The position numbers and the translations under genes are program-made. This document shows positions 23,664-32,974 of a stretch of 64,000 nt of DNA, piece by piece. This stretch comes from Clostridium sp. D33t1_170424_F3 (lineage in GTDB: Bacteria; Bacillota; Clostridia; Oscillospirales; Acutalibacteraceae). The notes beneath the pieces were generated by a model. That model did not search any database. It saw only the letters and a program-made list of their open reading frames with translations, and was not told the origin of the DNA. The stretch is from NCBI RefSeq assembly GCF_015667585.1, contig NZ_JADPEG010000018.1:1-64000 (forward strand), given 5' to 3'. Position 1 is the stretch's first letter, and each line of letters opens with the position of its first letter.

Positions 23664-26471
23664 ATGAATCAGGGAAAAGTAAGGCAGAAGCATATCGTGC
23701 TCTCTGCAATATCGCTTCTGGTGGTGCTGACGCTCGTCATCAGCGCGACCGCCGCCTGGTTTGTCGATGCGGACGACACGGCTATGAATTTTGAGGCGGG
23801 CACGTTTGACCTTTCCCTCGATACCGGGGACGGCGGCGCGGGAACGGAACCGATGGAATTTAAAAATCTGCGCCCGCTGACCTTTGAGCAGATGGAAGCG
23901 GAAGCGCTGGGAATCGCACAAACGCTGCGGGACGGAGATGCGGTTTCAACCGCGTACCGCCCGGTGACCGTTTCCAACGCGGGGAGCCTGCCCATGCAGG
24001 TGGTGCTGCGCATTGCGGATGCGGGCCCCGCGGATCATACGATCAGCAATGTCATCATGCGGGAGAACGGCGGCGTTTATCAGGATGGGAAAATCCCGTG
24101 CGCCGACGCGTACAACCTGAAAAATATTCTCAAAGTGGTTCTGTTTGAAAACAAAGGGACGGCGGACGCGCCCGACTGGCAGCTGGTGTGCGACGAGGAC
24201 GGCGTCCCGCTGGATCTCATGGAGACCTATTACCAGCCCTACACGACGGAGAGCCCGCTGCCGGCGGGGCAAAGCGTGCAGTACCTGGTGGGCGGATGGA
24301 TTCCGGAGAACGTGGGCAACGACCATCAGGCGGAGCATTTCCACGCCAATTTTGTAGTGCAGGCCGGACAGGCCGAGCCGGACGCGGATATCGGGGACGG
24401 TACGTCCTCCACCGTGCGGCCGGGACCGGGACCGGACGATCCCGTGCAGGATATTTCCGTCACGGTTCTTTTCAAGGAGAATGGCGAGGAAGTGGCGCGC
24501 ACACGCTACACCTTTAAGGACGTTGTCGCCTCGGAGGAAAAGACGCTGACGAGCCACATGGTGAGCGTGCCGACGGCCTACCGGTACGACCCGGCGTTCC
24601 AGTCGGAGAAAATCAAGCTTCATGTGGAAACCGGTTCCGCGGAGCCGGCGGAGATTACCTTCACCGTCAAGCGCGTGTCCGACGCGGTCGACCGCGAGCT
24701 GACCGTCAACTGGATCAATGAGGCGGACAACCGCAGCGTCGGTTCCTATACAAAGAAGCTGAGCGGCAAGGTCGGCGGAGAGCAGACCGTCTATCCCGAT
24801 ACGTTGAAACTGCCGGAAGGCTATGAGCTGGTGCCGGACCCGGTGCAGAAGGCGGTCGTAACCATCACGGAAGACGGTACGGATCCCGAAACAGTGGACT
24901 TCCTTGTTCGGGAAAAGAGCGAGCAGGTGACCCGCGAGGTCACAGTGCAGTGGCTGGATCAGGGAAATGATAATGCGGTGGTTGGAACCTATACGCAATC
25001 CATAGAGGGAAAGGTCGGAGACTCCGTGGCGGTGACGCCGGATTCCTCCAAGCTGCCGGGCGGTTATCAGCTTGCAGCAGCAGACCAAAGTGCGCAGGTC
25101 GACGTAACAGCGGACGGCGTCACGCCGAACACGATTTCGTTCCTGGTCAAGGCCAGGGCGCAGGAAGTGACGGTGCGCTGGGTCGATGAAAGCGCTACAT
25201 CGGTTGGCGAGTCCTATACGCAGCCGGTCCTGGGAGCGGTTGGCGAGACTTATACAGTTTTCCCGGATTCCAGTAAAATCCCGGGAGGATATGAATTGAC
25301 CGATCCGGCGGCGTTCCATGAAGTAGAGATTACGGCGGACGGCGTGACGCCCGATACAGTCGATTTTATTGTGCGTCCGCGTCCCGAAAGCGGGGACGGT
25401 TCCTCCTGGGAGGAAGCGATCTATATTACATCGCCGCAGGAACTGAATGCGATCCGCAATGGACTGGGCAAATATTACAAGCTTGCGAACGACATCGATC
25501 TTTCGGTTTATACCAATTGGCAGCCGATCGGCGGCGTGCTTTACGCGTCAAGCTGGTTTAAGGGTGGCTTTGACGGCAACGGCTATAAAATCACCAACCT
25601 GACCATCAGCCGCGCGGCGGATTCCACCCAGCCGTATACAGGCTTATTCGGGACGGCCTACGACAGCACGGGCAGAGGCGAAGTCAAGCTGCGCAACGTT
25701 GTGGTGGAGAATGCAAACATCACCGTCACGAACAACGGCACAAATTATCACGCGGGCATTGTGGCCGGCTTCATGTACGGCGCATCGGCGGAGAACTGCC
25801 ACACCAGCGGAACGATCAACACGAAAGGACCGGGCGCGGGCGGCATTATCGGCGCAACGCTTTCAACCTCCTATTCTTCCTATAATAGCGGGCACATTTC
25901 CCGCTGCTCGTCCAGCGCAAGCATTACCAACACGGCGGGGATGACGGGCGGCATCGTGGGCAACGTCAATATCCTGGTTTCCGAATGCTTCTTCACCGGC
26001 AGCATAGACAGCTCCAGCAGTGCGGCAGGCGGCATCGCGGGCGCGGCGCGCAACAGCGGAACCGTCAGCAACTGCTGGTCGTCCGGGTCCGTCAAGGGCG
26101 TACATATCCAGAGCGGCGGCGTGGCCGGACTGGTCGGGGACGGCTTATCAACGATTAAAAACAGCTATACTTATGCGGCGGTCAATACGACAAATACAGT
26201 CAATCCCGCCACGGCGGCGGGACGTACCGCACAGCCTGCGGTGGGCCACCGGACCGGCACGGTTTCCGGTGTGTTCTTCCAAAAGGGCAGCTTCCACGTA
26301 AAGGGCGCAGCTTCTGCAATATGGGACGAGTATTCCGGCAGTTATCTGAACGGAACCGGAGCGACGCAGGAGATGCTGAAAACAGCAGGCGCCTACGCGG
26401 GATGGGAGTCCTCCGTGTGGGATTTGGCGGATGGATTCTATCCAAGCCTGCGCAACAATCCGGCACGGTAA
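23664..26471 (+). CDS. Surface adhesin-like protein: TasA/camelysin-type head, MucBP-like and GLUG repeats
   Basis: 935 aa, exported. The N terminus has a hydrophobic signal segment (about 12-33) followed by SATAAWFVDADDTAMNFEAG and PVTVSNAGSLPMQVVLRI, the pattern of SipW-processed TasA/camelysin-like proteins. Residues about 260-570 hold four repeats of about 78 residues beginning VTVLFKENG, LTVNWINEAD, VTVQWLDQGN and VTVRWVDES, like MucBP-type mucin-binding modules. Residues about 575-850 hold GLUG-type repeats (FKGGFDGNGYKITNL, GIVAGFMYGASAENC, GGIVGN, GGIAGA). No LPXTG or membrane anchor at the C terminus. Start follows TGAGGAGGTAA. Probably a biofilm or mucus-binding surface protein. Confidence 0.8.
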   Translation: MNQGKVRQKHIVLSAISLLVVLTLVISATAAWFVDADDTAMNFEAGTFDLSLDTGDGGAGTEPMEFKNLRPLTFEQMEAEALGIAQTLRDGDAVSTAYRPVTVSNAGSLPMQVVLRIADAGPADHTISNVIMRENGGVYQDGKIPCADAYNLKNILKVVLFENKGTADAPDWQLVCDEDGVPLDLMETYYQPYTTESPLPAGQSVQYLVGGWIPENVGNDHQAEHFHANFVVQAGQAEPDADIGDGTSSTVRPGPGPDDPVQDISVTVLFKENGEEVARTRYTFKDVVASEEKTLTSHMVSVPTAYRYDPAFQSEKIKLHVETGSAEPAEITFTVKRVSDAVDRELTVNWINEADNRSVGSYTKKLSGKVGGEQTVYPDTLKLPEGYELVPDPVQKAVVTITEDGTDPETVDFLVREKSEQVTREVTVQWLDQGNDNAVVGTYTQSIEGKVGDSVAVTPDSSKLPGGYQLAAADQSAQVDVTADGVTPNTISFLVKARAQEVTVRWVDESATSVGESYTQPVLGAVGETYTVFPDSSKIPGGYELTDPAAFHEVEITADGVTPDTVDFIVRPRPESGDGSSWEEAIYITSPQELNAIRNGLGKYYKLANDIDLSVYTNWQPIGGVLYASSWFKGGFDGNGYKITNLTISRAADSTQPYTGLFGTAYDSTGRGEVKLRNVVVENANITVTNNGTNYHAGIVAGFMYGASAENCHTSGTINTKGPGAGGIIGATLSTSYSSYNSGHISRCSSSASITNTAGMTGGIVGNVNILVSECFFTGSIDSSSSAAGGIAGAARNSGTVSNCWSSGSVKGVHIQSGGVAGLVGDGLSTIKNSYTYAAVNTTNTVNPATAAGRTAQPAVGHRTGTVSGVFFQKGSFHVKGAASAIWDEYSGSYLNGTGATQEMLKTAGAYAGWESSVWDLADGFYPSLRNNPAR

Positions 26472-26482
26472 AAGAGAAATAC

Positions 26483-26518
26483 CAGGGCCTCCGGAAATTC
26501 CCGGAGGCCCTGTTTTTA
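26483..26518 (+). terminator. Terminator of the adhesin gene
   Basis: CAGGGCCTCCGG pairs perfectly with CCGGAGGCCCTG around AAATTC and is followed by five T. Confidence 0.92.
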
Positions 26519-26533
26519 TGCCGCATACAGCCG

Positions 26534-26562
26534 TTGACAACTTTTGCAGAATCGCCTATAAT
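26534..26562 (+). promoter_or_regulatory. Consensus promoter upstream of tRNA-Arg
   Basis: TTGACA (26534-26539) and TATAAT (26557-26562) are both perfect consensus hexamers with 17-bp spacing. The tRNA begins about 130 bp downstream; the leader between contains stem-loops (see findings). Confidence 0.85.
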
Positions 26563-26695
26563 AGAAACACTTGACCAAATGGATTGTGCAGAGAAACATT
26601 CTGTTTCAGCGGTTGGATGCTGCACAGCAGAGCCGCCGTGGAAGTGATTGGTTTTCGTTTGGGAAAGCGTCCGCATGATACAAAAATGCATATAT

Positions 26696-26770
26696 GCCTC
26701 CATAGTTAAATGGATATAACAGTCCCCTCCTAAGGGACAATTGTAGGTTCGATTCCTACTGGGGGTGCCA
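26696..26770 (+). tRNA. tRNA-Arg (CCT anticodon)
   Basis: A complete cloverleaf: acceptor GCCTCCA with TGGGGGT, anticodon stem GTCCC/GGGAC with loop CTCCTAA (anticodon CCT, reading AGG), T-arm GTAGG-TTCGATT-CCTAC, and an encoded CCA tail. It reads the rare Arg codon AGG. Confidence 0.96.
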
Positions 26771-26786
26771 GCAAACAGAATTGAGA

Positions 26787-26818
26787 AAACGGTGAGGATT
26801 GATTCCTCACCGTTTTTT
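26787..26818 (+). terminator. Terminator after tRNA-Arg
   Basis: AACGGTGAGGA pairs with TCCTCACCGTT and is followed by six T, 17 nt after the tRNA. Confidence 0.92.
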
Positions 26819-26820
26819 GT

Positions 26821-26976
26821 TATGCAGTTTTATCTCCTGTTGATCCGCAAAAGGAAGCTCTATTTATCAGGAAAAATACGACACAGGAAGATGAACTATT
26901 TAACGAAATAAATAATTTGGCCAAATTAGCTTTTATGTCTGTCCATATGATCCAAAATATGTACCAGTATACCTAA
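26821..26976 (+). pseudogene. Possible gene remnant, 51 codons without a start
   Basis: An open frame after the tRNA-Arg terminator reads YAVLSPVDPQKEALFIRKNT, continues TQEDELFNEINNLAKLAF and ends MIQNMYQYT-stop. Composition looks protein-like (amphipathic helix), but it has no start codon or ribosome site and begins at the terminator. It may be the tail of a gene cut by an insertion or deletion at the tRNA. Weak evidence. The rest of the 26771-27079 gap holds only the terminator. Confidence 0.3.
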
Positions 26977-27079
26977 AAATTTTTCTAACGCCTTGTGGAT
27001 GCATAGGGATACAATATAAATGACAATGGCGTTTTATCGCTTGATAACATGGGATACAGACAGATGGGAGGAAGTTCTT

Positions 27080-28129
27080 TTGAGAACCGAAGGAACAAAG
27101 GAAACGTCTGCGGGGAAACTTGTAGCGGTGTGGCTGGCTCTTTGCCTGATCATCGGGCTGTTTGCCGGGTGCGGCGGGGAGCCGGACCCATACCAGACGG
27201 TGGGCGAGATCGACGGCAGGCCGGTTGCATTGGGAGAACTGCAGTTGTTTGTAGACGACGTACGGCAGCAGACGAACAGCTATTTTAAAAAGAACCATCA
27301 GCTTGCCGCGGTTACGGAAGCGGAATGGCGGCGGGAATACGACGGGGAGGCGCCGGTGGACTACGCGATTCGGCTGGCAATGGATGCTCTTGTTCCCTAT
27401 AAAATTGTGGAAGAAAAGCTGATGGAATCCGGGGAAGAACAGGATTTTTCCTATCGGGCGTTTGTGTCGCGCTGGGAGGAAGAAAACCGAAGCCGCCAGC
27501 AGAAAAAAGAAGCCGGAGAGGTGGTTTACGGTCCGGTTCAATATACAAAACGGGTTTATTATGATTATTTAAACAATGAGTATAAGAAGGCGCTGGAATC
27601 TGTCCTGCGTTTTGACGCGACGGAACAGGAGCTGCGGCAGCTTTACGACGACAGCCCCGCGCTTTTCCAGGAGTTTGGAAGCGTTTCCATGCAATGCGCC
27701 GTATTGCCGCAGGACGCGTTTTCCCGGGAACAGGCGGAAAACGCACGCAATGAAATCCGGGAGGCGCTGGAAAAAGGGTCCGCCTTTGCGGATGGCGCGG
27801 AAGCGGCGGGAATCGCCGCATACATACAGGAGCGGACGTTTACGGCGAATGACCTGAGCAGCCCGGATGTCAGCGCGTTTCCCGAGGTGGAAGACGCGGT
27901 GTACAGCCTGCCGCAGGGAACGATGACGGAACTGATCGACAACGGCGGCCTGCAGTGGCTGTTCTTTTACTGCGAAAGCCGTGAGGAAGGCGGGCGGACG
28001 CCCTTTACGGCATGCCGCGGCGCCCTGGAGGAGATGTACCGCGAACAGGCCTTTGCTATGGAATTGGAGCAGGCGCAAGCATCTGCCCAAATTACCATAT
28101 ATGAAGAAGCGAGAAACTGGATTCGTTGA
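27080..28129 (+). CDS. PrsA/SurA-like lipoprotein foldase (parvulin-type PPIase candidate)
   Basis: Probable extracytoplasmic folding factor, 349 aa. After a basic N terminus and hydrophobic segment comes the lipobox IGLFAGC, then the typical TVGEIDGRPVALGELQLFVD start of the SurA/PrsA N-terminal helical domain. A later region (about 215-320: VSMQCAVLPQDAFSREQAEN, LSSPDVSAFPEVEDAVYSLP, PQGTMTELID) follows the parvulin layout. TTG 27080 is chosen because GGGAGG lies 8 nt upstream; an ATG 20 codons earlier has a weaker site. Lies between the adhesin and the giant beta-helix protein, which fits a role in folding these exported proteins. Confidence 0.75.
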   Translation: MRTEGTKETSAGKLVAVWLALCLIIGLFAGCGGEPDPYQTVGEIDGRPVALGELQLFVDDVRQQTNSYFKKNHQLAAVTEAEWRREYDGEAPVDYAIRLAMDALVPYKIVEEKLMESGEEQDFSYRAFVSRWEEENRSRQQKKEAGEVVYGPVQYTKRVYYDYLNNEYKKALESVLRFDATEQELRQLYDDSPALFQEFGSVSMQCAVLPQDAFSREQAENARNEIREALEKGSAFADGAEAAGIAAYIQERTFTANDLSSPDVSAFPEVEDAVYSLPQGTMTELIDNGGLQWLFFYCESREEGGRTPFTACRGALEEMYREQAFAMELEQAQASAQITIYEEARNWIR

Positions 28130-28210
28130 TTTTGCAGCGGTGAAGAAAGGAGGGAAACAACGGCTGCAAACCATTGGTAAAGGAAAACTAGAAGGGAGAA
28201 TGATGTTCCA

Positions 28211-31200
28211 TTGAAAAAAAGGCGAGCAATCACAAAATTTCTTTCCCTGACGTTGGCGTTTTTATTGGCCGCCAACAGTCTGGCAGGGCTTTCCGCATTT
28301 GCAGAGGAGGCCGATGTGCCGGATTCTGAAGGTTCTTATGCGCTCTCTTCCGCTGAGGAAGCGGAGCCGGACTTCACCATTGTGGAAAATCATGTACTGA
28401 ACGGAGCGATGGAGGAAGTCACCAACGGCGCTCTGACATACTGGTCGCCGGAATTGAAAGAGGGCAGCGACGACAATACCATCGCCCGCGCAAACCGGAT
28501 CCGGTATGGCAGCGTTGACATTGGCAAATACAAGAACAACTTTGCGGCGATCCGCCCGAACAATTCCTATGCGCCTTATGAGGCCGCGCTGGAGCAGCTG
28601 ATGCTGGTCCCGAACGGCACCTATACGCTTTCCGCCTATATCTATTCCGTCACCACGGAGGCGGACAGGGAAAACGGCGCCTATGCGAAGATGTATGTTT
28701 ACGAGAACGACGGCCTGGAGGCGGTCGAAGTAAATTTGGACGAGACGTCGGAATGGACAAAAGTCACGATTCCGGACGTGACCATTACAAACGGGAAATG
28801 CCGCATCGGGTTTGGGCTCAAATCTGTGGGAACAGATGAAAGCACTGCCCGCGCGCTGGCCGTGGATGAAGTGGTTCTCACGATTCCCGCGGCTGCACTC
28901 AACGGCTCTGTGTCGGATGTGGATGGGAAAGCGGTTGCAAACGCCTCCGTCAAGGTGAAGGACGGCGAGGATACCGTCGCATCCGTCACCACCGACAATA
29001 AAGGCGCATTTGCGGTCGCGGTTCCCGCCGGCGAGGGCTTCACCGTCATCGCCGCCAAGGCCGGGTATCGCTCCGTTTCCGAGGAAGGCGTGGTCTTTAC
29101 AGAGGACTCAACCGTTACGCTGGACCTGCAGTTCACGGAGCTGGTTGAGGAAAACGCCTATTATGTAGACGCCGACTTCGGCGATGACAGCAACGACGGA
29201 ACTTCCCCGGAGCGCGCATGGAAGAGCGTTTCCAAGGTGAGCAGCACGGTGTTCCAGCCGGGCGATTCCATTCTGTTCAAAGCCGGGTGTACCTGGGAGG
29301 GCGAGACCCTGAAGCTGCAGGGCAGCGGCGAGGAGGGCAACCCCATCCGCATCGGCAAATACGGCGACGAGGACCAGTACCCGGCGATTCATGCGAACTA
29401 TGTGCCGGGCACGCCCCTTGCGGAGATGACGACCAACAACAAAAACGCATTGGAAATTGTGGGCGTCAGCTACTGGGAGATTCAGGACCTGGAACTGACC
29501 AACTACGGCATTTACAACGGCGACTTCACCGCGAATGAGCAGAAGGACCGCCGGGCCGTGACCATCCGCTCCGATGGCGGGACCATGGAACAGGTTACGC
29601 TGGACGGCCTGTATATCCACGACGTCAATGGCTGGAACCCCAAGGGCGGCGGCAACGGCGCGGCCATCTCGTTCGGCGCGAACGGCAAAACCTATATCGA
29701 CGGTCTGCTGATTGAAAACTGCCTGATTAAAGACGTCACACGCGACGGCATCACCGGCGGCGGATACACCGGCAGCCGTCCGTGGGGCTGGAACTCCTGG
29801 GATGGACAGAGCGGCGTACCGATCCGCCATAGAAACGTCGTGATCCGCAACAACGTGCTGGACACCATCGCGGGCGACGGCATCGTGCCGGGCGGCACCT
29901 ACGAAGTTGTAGTCGAGCACAACCTGGTCACCCGGGCGAGCAACAACCCCTGCCCGTATCCCAATATGAGCGGCAACGCGACGTCCAATCTGTCCGCCGC
30001 GGTGTGGCCCTTTGACGCGGACAACTCGATCTTCCAGTACAACGAGGTGTGCTATACAGGCGTGCCGCGCGGGACGGAGGTCGCGGACGGCGAGGCGTTC
30101 GACTCCGACTACTACTGTGTCAACACGCTGTTCCAATACAACTACAGCCACGACAACGAGGGCGGCTTCCTGATGATCTGCGGTCCCGAATACGCTTACA
30201 ACGACGGCACGGTCGCCCGCTACAACATCAGCGAGAACGACGGCTCCCTGTTTGGCAAACGCACGATCTTTGAAATCGGCGGCGGCGGTGGCGTGGACCA
30301 CAGCTACATCTACAACAACACCATTTACACCGGCGAGGACCACTCCATATTCTCCGTCATGCGCGGCGAACCGTGGGACGGTAAGCCGAAGGGCACCAAC
30401 TTTGTCAACAATATTTTTGCCATCAACGGCAATGTGGCGCAGTTCGGCTTTGCCGGCGATCCGAGGGACAAGGGCAAGGAAGGCATCGTCACCTATGACC
30501 ACAACCTGTACACCGGTACGCTCTTCGAGGGTACGTTAAAGGATATGCCGGAGGATAAGAGCCCCGTATTCGGCGATCCGAAATTTGTGGACGCAGGCAA
30601 CGCGGGCGACGGGTACGAGAACGCCAAAGCGTATCAGATTCAGGAGGGCTCCGCAGCCATCGGCGCGGGCATCCAGGTCGATCAGGGCTGGCTGGGCCAG
30701 AAGTTGCATACGATGTCCTACACAGCCGGCAACGGCACCACGGCGGAAAACAAGGCCGTCTATTTCCATGTGGACGGCGAGGAATTCCAGTGGCAGGACC
30801 CCAACGGCGGCAAGGACTTCTTCGGCAATCCGATCCCGAAGCGCGGCGCCCCGGACATCGGCGCGCACCAGCTTTCCGAGGAACCGCCGCTGCCGGAGGA
30901 GCATACCCTCACGGTCCAATTCAATCTCTCCGCCCAGATGGAGGGCGACAGCGAAGAGATCCTTCTGGCGAATAAGACCGGCTTATACACGGCGGATGTG
31001 CTGGAGGGCAATCCGGTCAGCTTTACATTTGTTCCCACCGCGGAAGGCCGCGAATTCCGCGGCATTACGGTCAATGGCGAACCCGTTCCATTTGACGAAG
31101 ATACCGATACATTCCGCTACACCTACGAGGGAACAATGCCCGGCCAGGATGCCGAGCTGACATTTGCCTTTGAAGTGGTGTCAAAGCTGGTTTTGGCACA

Positions 31201-32395
31201 GATCGTTGAGGATGCGGAAGCGCTGGTCGGCGGCGAGGAGTACAACACAGTTGTCGCTTCCGTCCGCAAACTTTTTGATGCGGCGCTGAAGCACGCAAAG
31301 GCGGTTTACAACGATAAGCAGGCGACGCAGAAAGAAATCAATGAGGCCGGAACGGCTATGCTGGAAATCATTCCCTACCTCAGCTTTACAGCGGGCGATA
31401 CGACCGCCTTGGAAAAGCTTCTGGCGATCGCAGAGCTGCTGGACCCGGCGGACTATGCACCTTCCGCATGGACAGCGCTGCAGGAAAAAGCGGCGGAAGC
31501 CGAGGCGGTAATTGCAGAGGAAGAGCCTCTGAAGGTCGATGTGGATCAAGCATATGAGGCGCTTCTCGATGCGATGGAAGCTCTGGAGGAATCCAGAATC
31601 GACACAACGGAACTGAACGCGATGATCGCGCAGGCCGTGGAGATCGGAGCCGTACTGGATACCGATTATCTGGAAGTGGGCCAGGAGGCCTTCCTGGAAG
31701 CGCTCGCTTCCGCGCAGGCACTGCTGGAGGACCCGGACATCACCCAGAAGAAGATCAACAATGCAGTGGACGCTTTGGCAAAGGCCATGGCGGACCTGCG
31801 CATCATTCCGGATAAAACCGAGCTGGAAGCGCTGGTAACAGAAATGAGCGCCGTTTCCGGTGAGGGATACACGGCGGCGAGCTATGAGGCGCTTTGCGAA
31901 GCGTTGCGCACCGCCCGGCGTGTGCTTGCCGACCCGAATGCGACACAGGAGGATGTGGATGCGGCTTACGATGACGGCAGCAAAGCGATGGATCATCTGA
32001 CCAGAGTCAACGATACGCCCAGCGGAAAGCCTTCCGGCGGAAGCGGCGGCAAGGGCTCTTCTGTCTCCGGGAAGACCTCCGGCGAGGGCACCGCGGTGGC
32101 GACAGCTCCGGCGGCAATTGCCGCGCAGGCCTCCGTTCGTTCCGACACAACGGTGGACTTTACTTTAAAACGCGGTGCGGCGTACTGCTTTAAGATGACG
32201 GTCAATGGAAGCGGCGCGGTCCCGAGCTTTACCGTGGGGGACGGCGGGGTCCTGAAGACCCAGTTTGTGGCGCGCATCGGCAGCGATTACTATTACCGGG
32301 TTTACGCGGTCGGCGCAGTCGGGCAGAGCACGGGCGTGTACACCCAGCTGCCCAATGAGGCGCCGCAGCGCCACTGCTCGGTTCAGGTTGCTTAA
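28211..32395 (+). CDS. Giant secreted beta-helix protein with FIVAR repeats and shared C-terminal domain
   Basis: 1394 aa with signal peptide (about 1-31, ending LSAFA). Residues about 55-230 look like a carbohydrate-binding beta-sandwich (NHVLNGAMEE to VDEVVLTI), 233-310 like a carboxypeptidase-regulatory Ig fold (GSVSDVDGKAVANASVKVKD), and 316-890 form a right-handed beta-helix beginning YYVDADFGDDSNDGTSPERA, as in secreted polysaccharide lyases or hydrolases. Then an Ig-like domain (898-985), FIVAR-type repeats (990-1265), a Gly/Ser linker and an 88-residue terminal domain. The last ~480 residues resemble those of the GH63 protein at the left end. Start is TTG 28211 with AGGGAG upstream; ATGs nearby are out of frame. 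Substrate unknown. Confidence 0.82.
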   Translation: MKKRRAITKFLSLTLAFLLAANSLAGLSAFAEEADVPDSEGSYALSSAEEAEPDFTIVENHVLNGAMEEVTNGALTYWSPELKEGSDDNTIARANRIRYGSVDIGKYKNNFAAIRPNNSYAPYEAALEQLMLVPNGTYTLSAYIYSVTTEADRENGAYAKMYVYENDGLEAVEVNLDETSEWTKVTIPDVTITNGKCRIGFGLKSVGTDESTARALAVDEVVLTIPAAALNGSVSDVDGKAVANASVKVKDGEDTVASVTTDNKGAFAVAVPAGEGFTVIAAKAGYRSVSEEGVVFTEDSTVTLDLQFTELVEENAYYVDADFGDDSNDGTSPERAWKSVSKVSSTVFQPGDSILFKAGCTWEGETLKLQGSGEEGNPIRIGKYGDEDQYPAIHANYVPGTPLAEMTTNNKNALEIVGVSYWEIQDLELTNYGIYNGDFTANEQKDRRAVTIRSDGGTMEQVTLDGLYIHDVNGWNPKGGGNGAAISFGANGKTYIDGLLIENCLIKDVTRDGITGGGYTGSRPWGWNSWDGQSGVPIRHRNVVIRNNVLDTIAGDGIVPGGTYEVVVEHNLVTRASNNPCPYPNMSGNATSNLSAAVWPFDADNSIFQYNEVCYTGVPRGTEVADGEAFDSDYYCVNTLFQYNYSHDNEGGFLMICGPEYAYNDGTVARYNISENDGSLFGKRTIFEIGGGGGVDHSYIYNNTIYTGEDHSIFSVMRGEPWDGKPKGTNFVNNIFAINGNVAQFGFAGDPRDKGKEGIVTYDHNLYTGTLFEGTLKDMPEDKSPVFGDPKFVDAGNAGDGYENAKAYQIQEGSAAIGAGIQVDQGWLGQKLHTMSYTAGNGTTAENKAVYFHVDGEEFQWQDPNGGKDFFGNPIPKRGAPDIGAHQLSEEPPLPEEHTLTVQFNLSAQMEGDSEEILLANKTGLYTADVLEGNPVSFTFVPTAEGREFRGITVNGEPVPFDEDTDTFRYTYEGTMPGQDAELTFAFEVVSKLVLAQIVEDAEALVGGEEYNTVVASVRKLFDAALKHAKAVYNDKQATQKEINEAGTAMLEIIPYLSFTAGDTTALEKLLAIAELLDPADYAPSAWTALQEKAAEAEAVIAEEEPLKVDVDQAYEALLDAMEALEESRIDTTELNAMIAQAVEIGAVLDTDYLEVGQEAFLEALASAQALLEDPDITQKKINNAVDALAKAMADLRIIPDKTELEALVTEMSAVSGEGYTAASYEALCEALRTARRVLADPNATQEDVDAAYDDGSKAMDHLTRVNDTPSGKPSGGSGGKGSSVSGKTSGEGTAVATAPAAIAAQASVRSDTTVDFTLKRGAAYCFKMTVNGSGAVPSFTVGDGGVLKTQFVARIGSDYYYRVYAVGAVGQSTGVYTQLPNEAPQRHCSVQVA

Positions 32396-32454
32396 ACGTT
32401 AATTTACAGGAATCAGTCTGTTCCGATGAACGAATTTCGGAAACAAAGGGAACA

Positions 32455-32497
32455 AAAGGCCTTCTGCCGCAGACACTACTGCGGCAGAAGGCCTTTG
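32455..32497. terminator. Bidirectional terminator after the beta-helix gene
   Basis: AAAGGCCTTCTGCCGCAG pairs perfectly with CTGCGGCAGAAGGCCTTT around a 6-7-nt loop. It separates the beta-helix gene from the convergent small HTH gene. Confidence 0.9.
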
Positions 32498-32553
32498 TAT
32501 CTATGGAAATCGATTTATAGGGGAGTGGATTTCATTGCTCTATATGTCTGCCC

Positions 32554-32748
32554 TCATTCACATGATTGATGCCGGTTCTTCAGTTTTTTCACCGCTTCCT
32601 GACTGAACAGGTAATTTCGTTTTCCCGCGCTCCGGAACTCCGCCGGTGCCAGCTGCATGGTCTGCGCCAATCGCAGAAGATAGCTTGGTGTAATATCGAG
32701 CATTTCCGCGACCTCCGAGGTGGTGAATACAGTTCTTACGTCCGACAT
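32554..32748 (-). CDS. Small MerR/AlpA-type HTH protein
   Basis: 64 aa: VFTTSEVAEMLDITPSYLLR is a MerR-type helix-turn-helix, followed by a short wing region LAPAEFRSAGKRNYLFSQEA and KKLKN. ATG 32748 is chosen because GCGGAGGAAG precedes it. It has no effector domain, like excisionase- or AlpA-type regulators, and stands alone. It could regulate nearby genes or be a relic of a mobile element. Confidence 0.7.
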   Translation of the reverse strand: MSDVRTVFTTSEVAEMLDITPSYLLRLAQTMQLAPAEFRSAGKRNYLFSQEAVKKLKNRHQSCE

Positions 32749-32974
32749 CCGCACTTCCTCCGCTTCCCTTTCTTTCCTGCGATCAGTATATAAAGATGTA
32801 CGTTGTACGTCAATACAAATGGAGCGGGTAAAGCAATTTTTCTTTTGCTCCATTCCCTGAAACAGCTCGGGATAGACACTTTAAGCGGAACAGTGTACAA
32901 TGGGTTCATTGACGAATGAAACCGAACATATAGGCTGCAAACAGCGTTTGCGGCGCAATTTCAGGAGAATCAAC

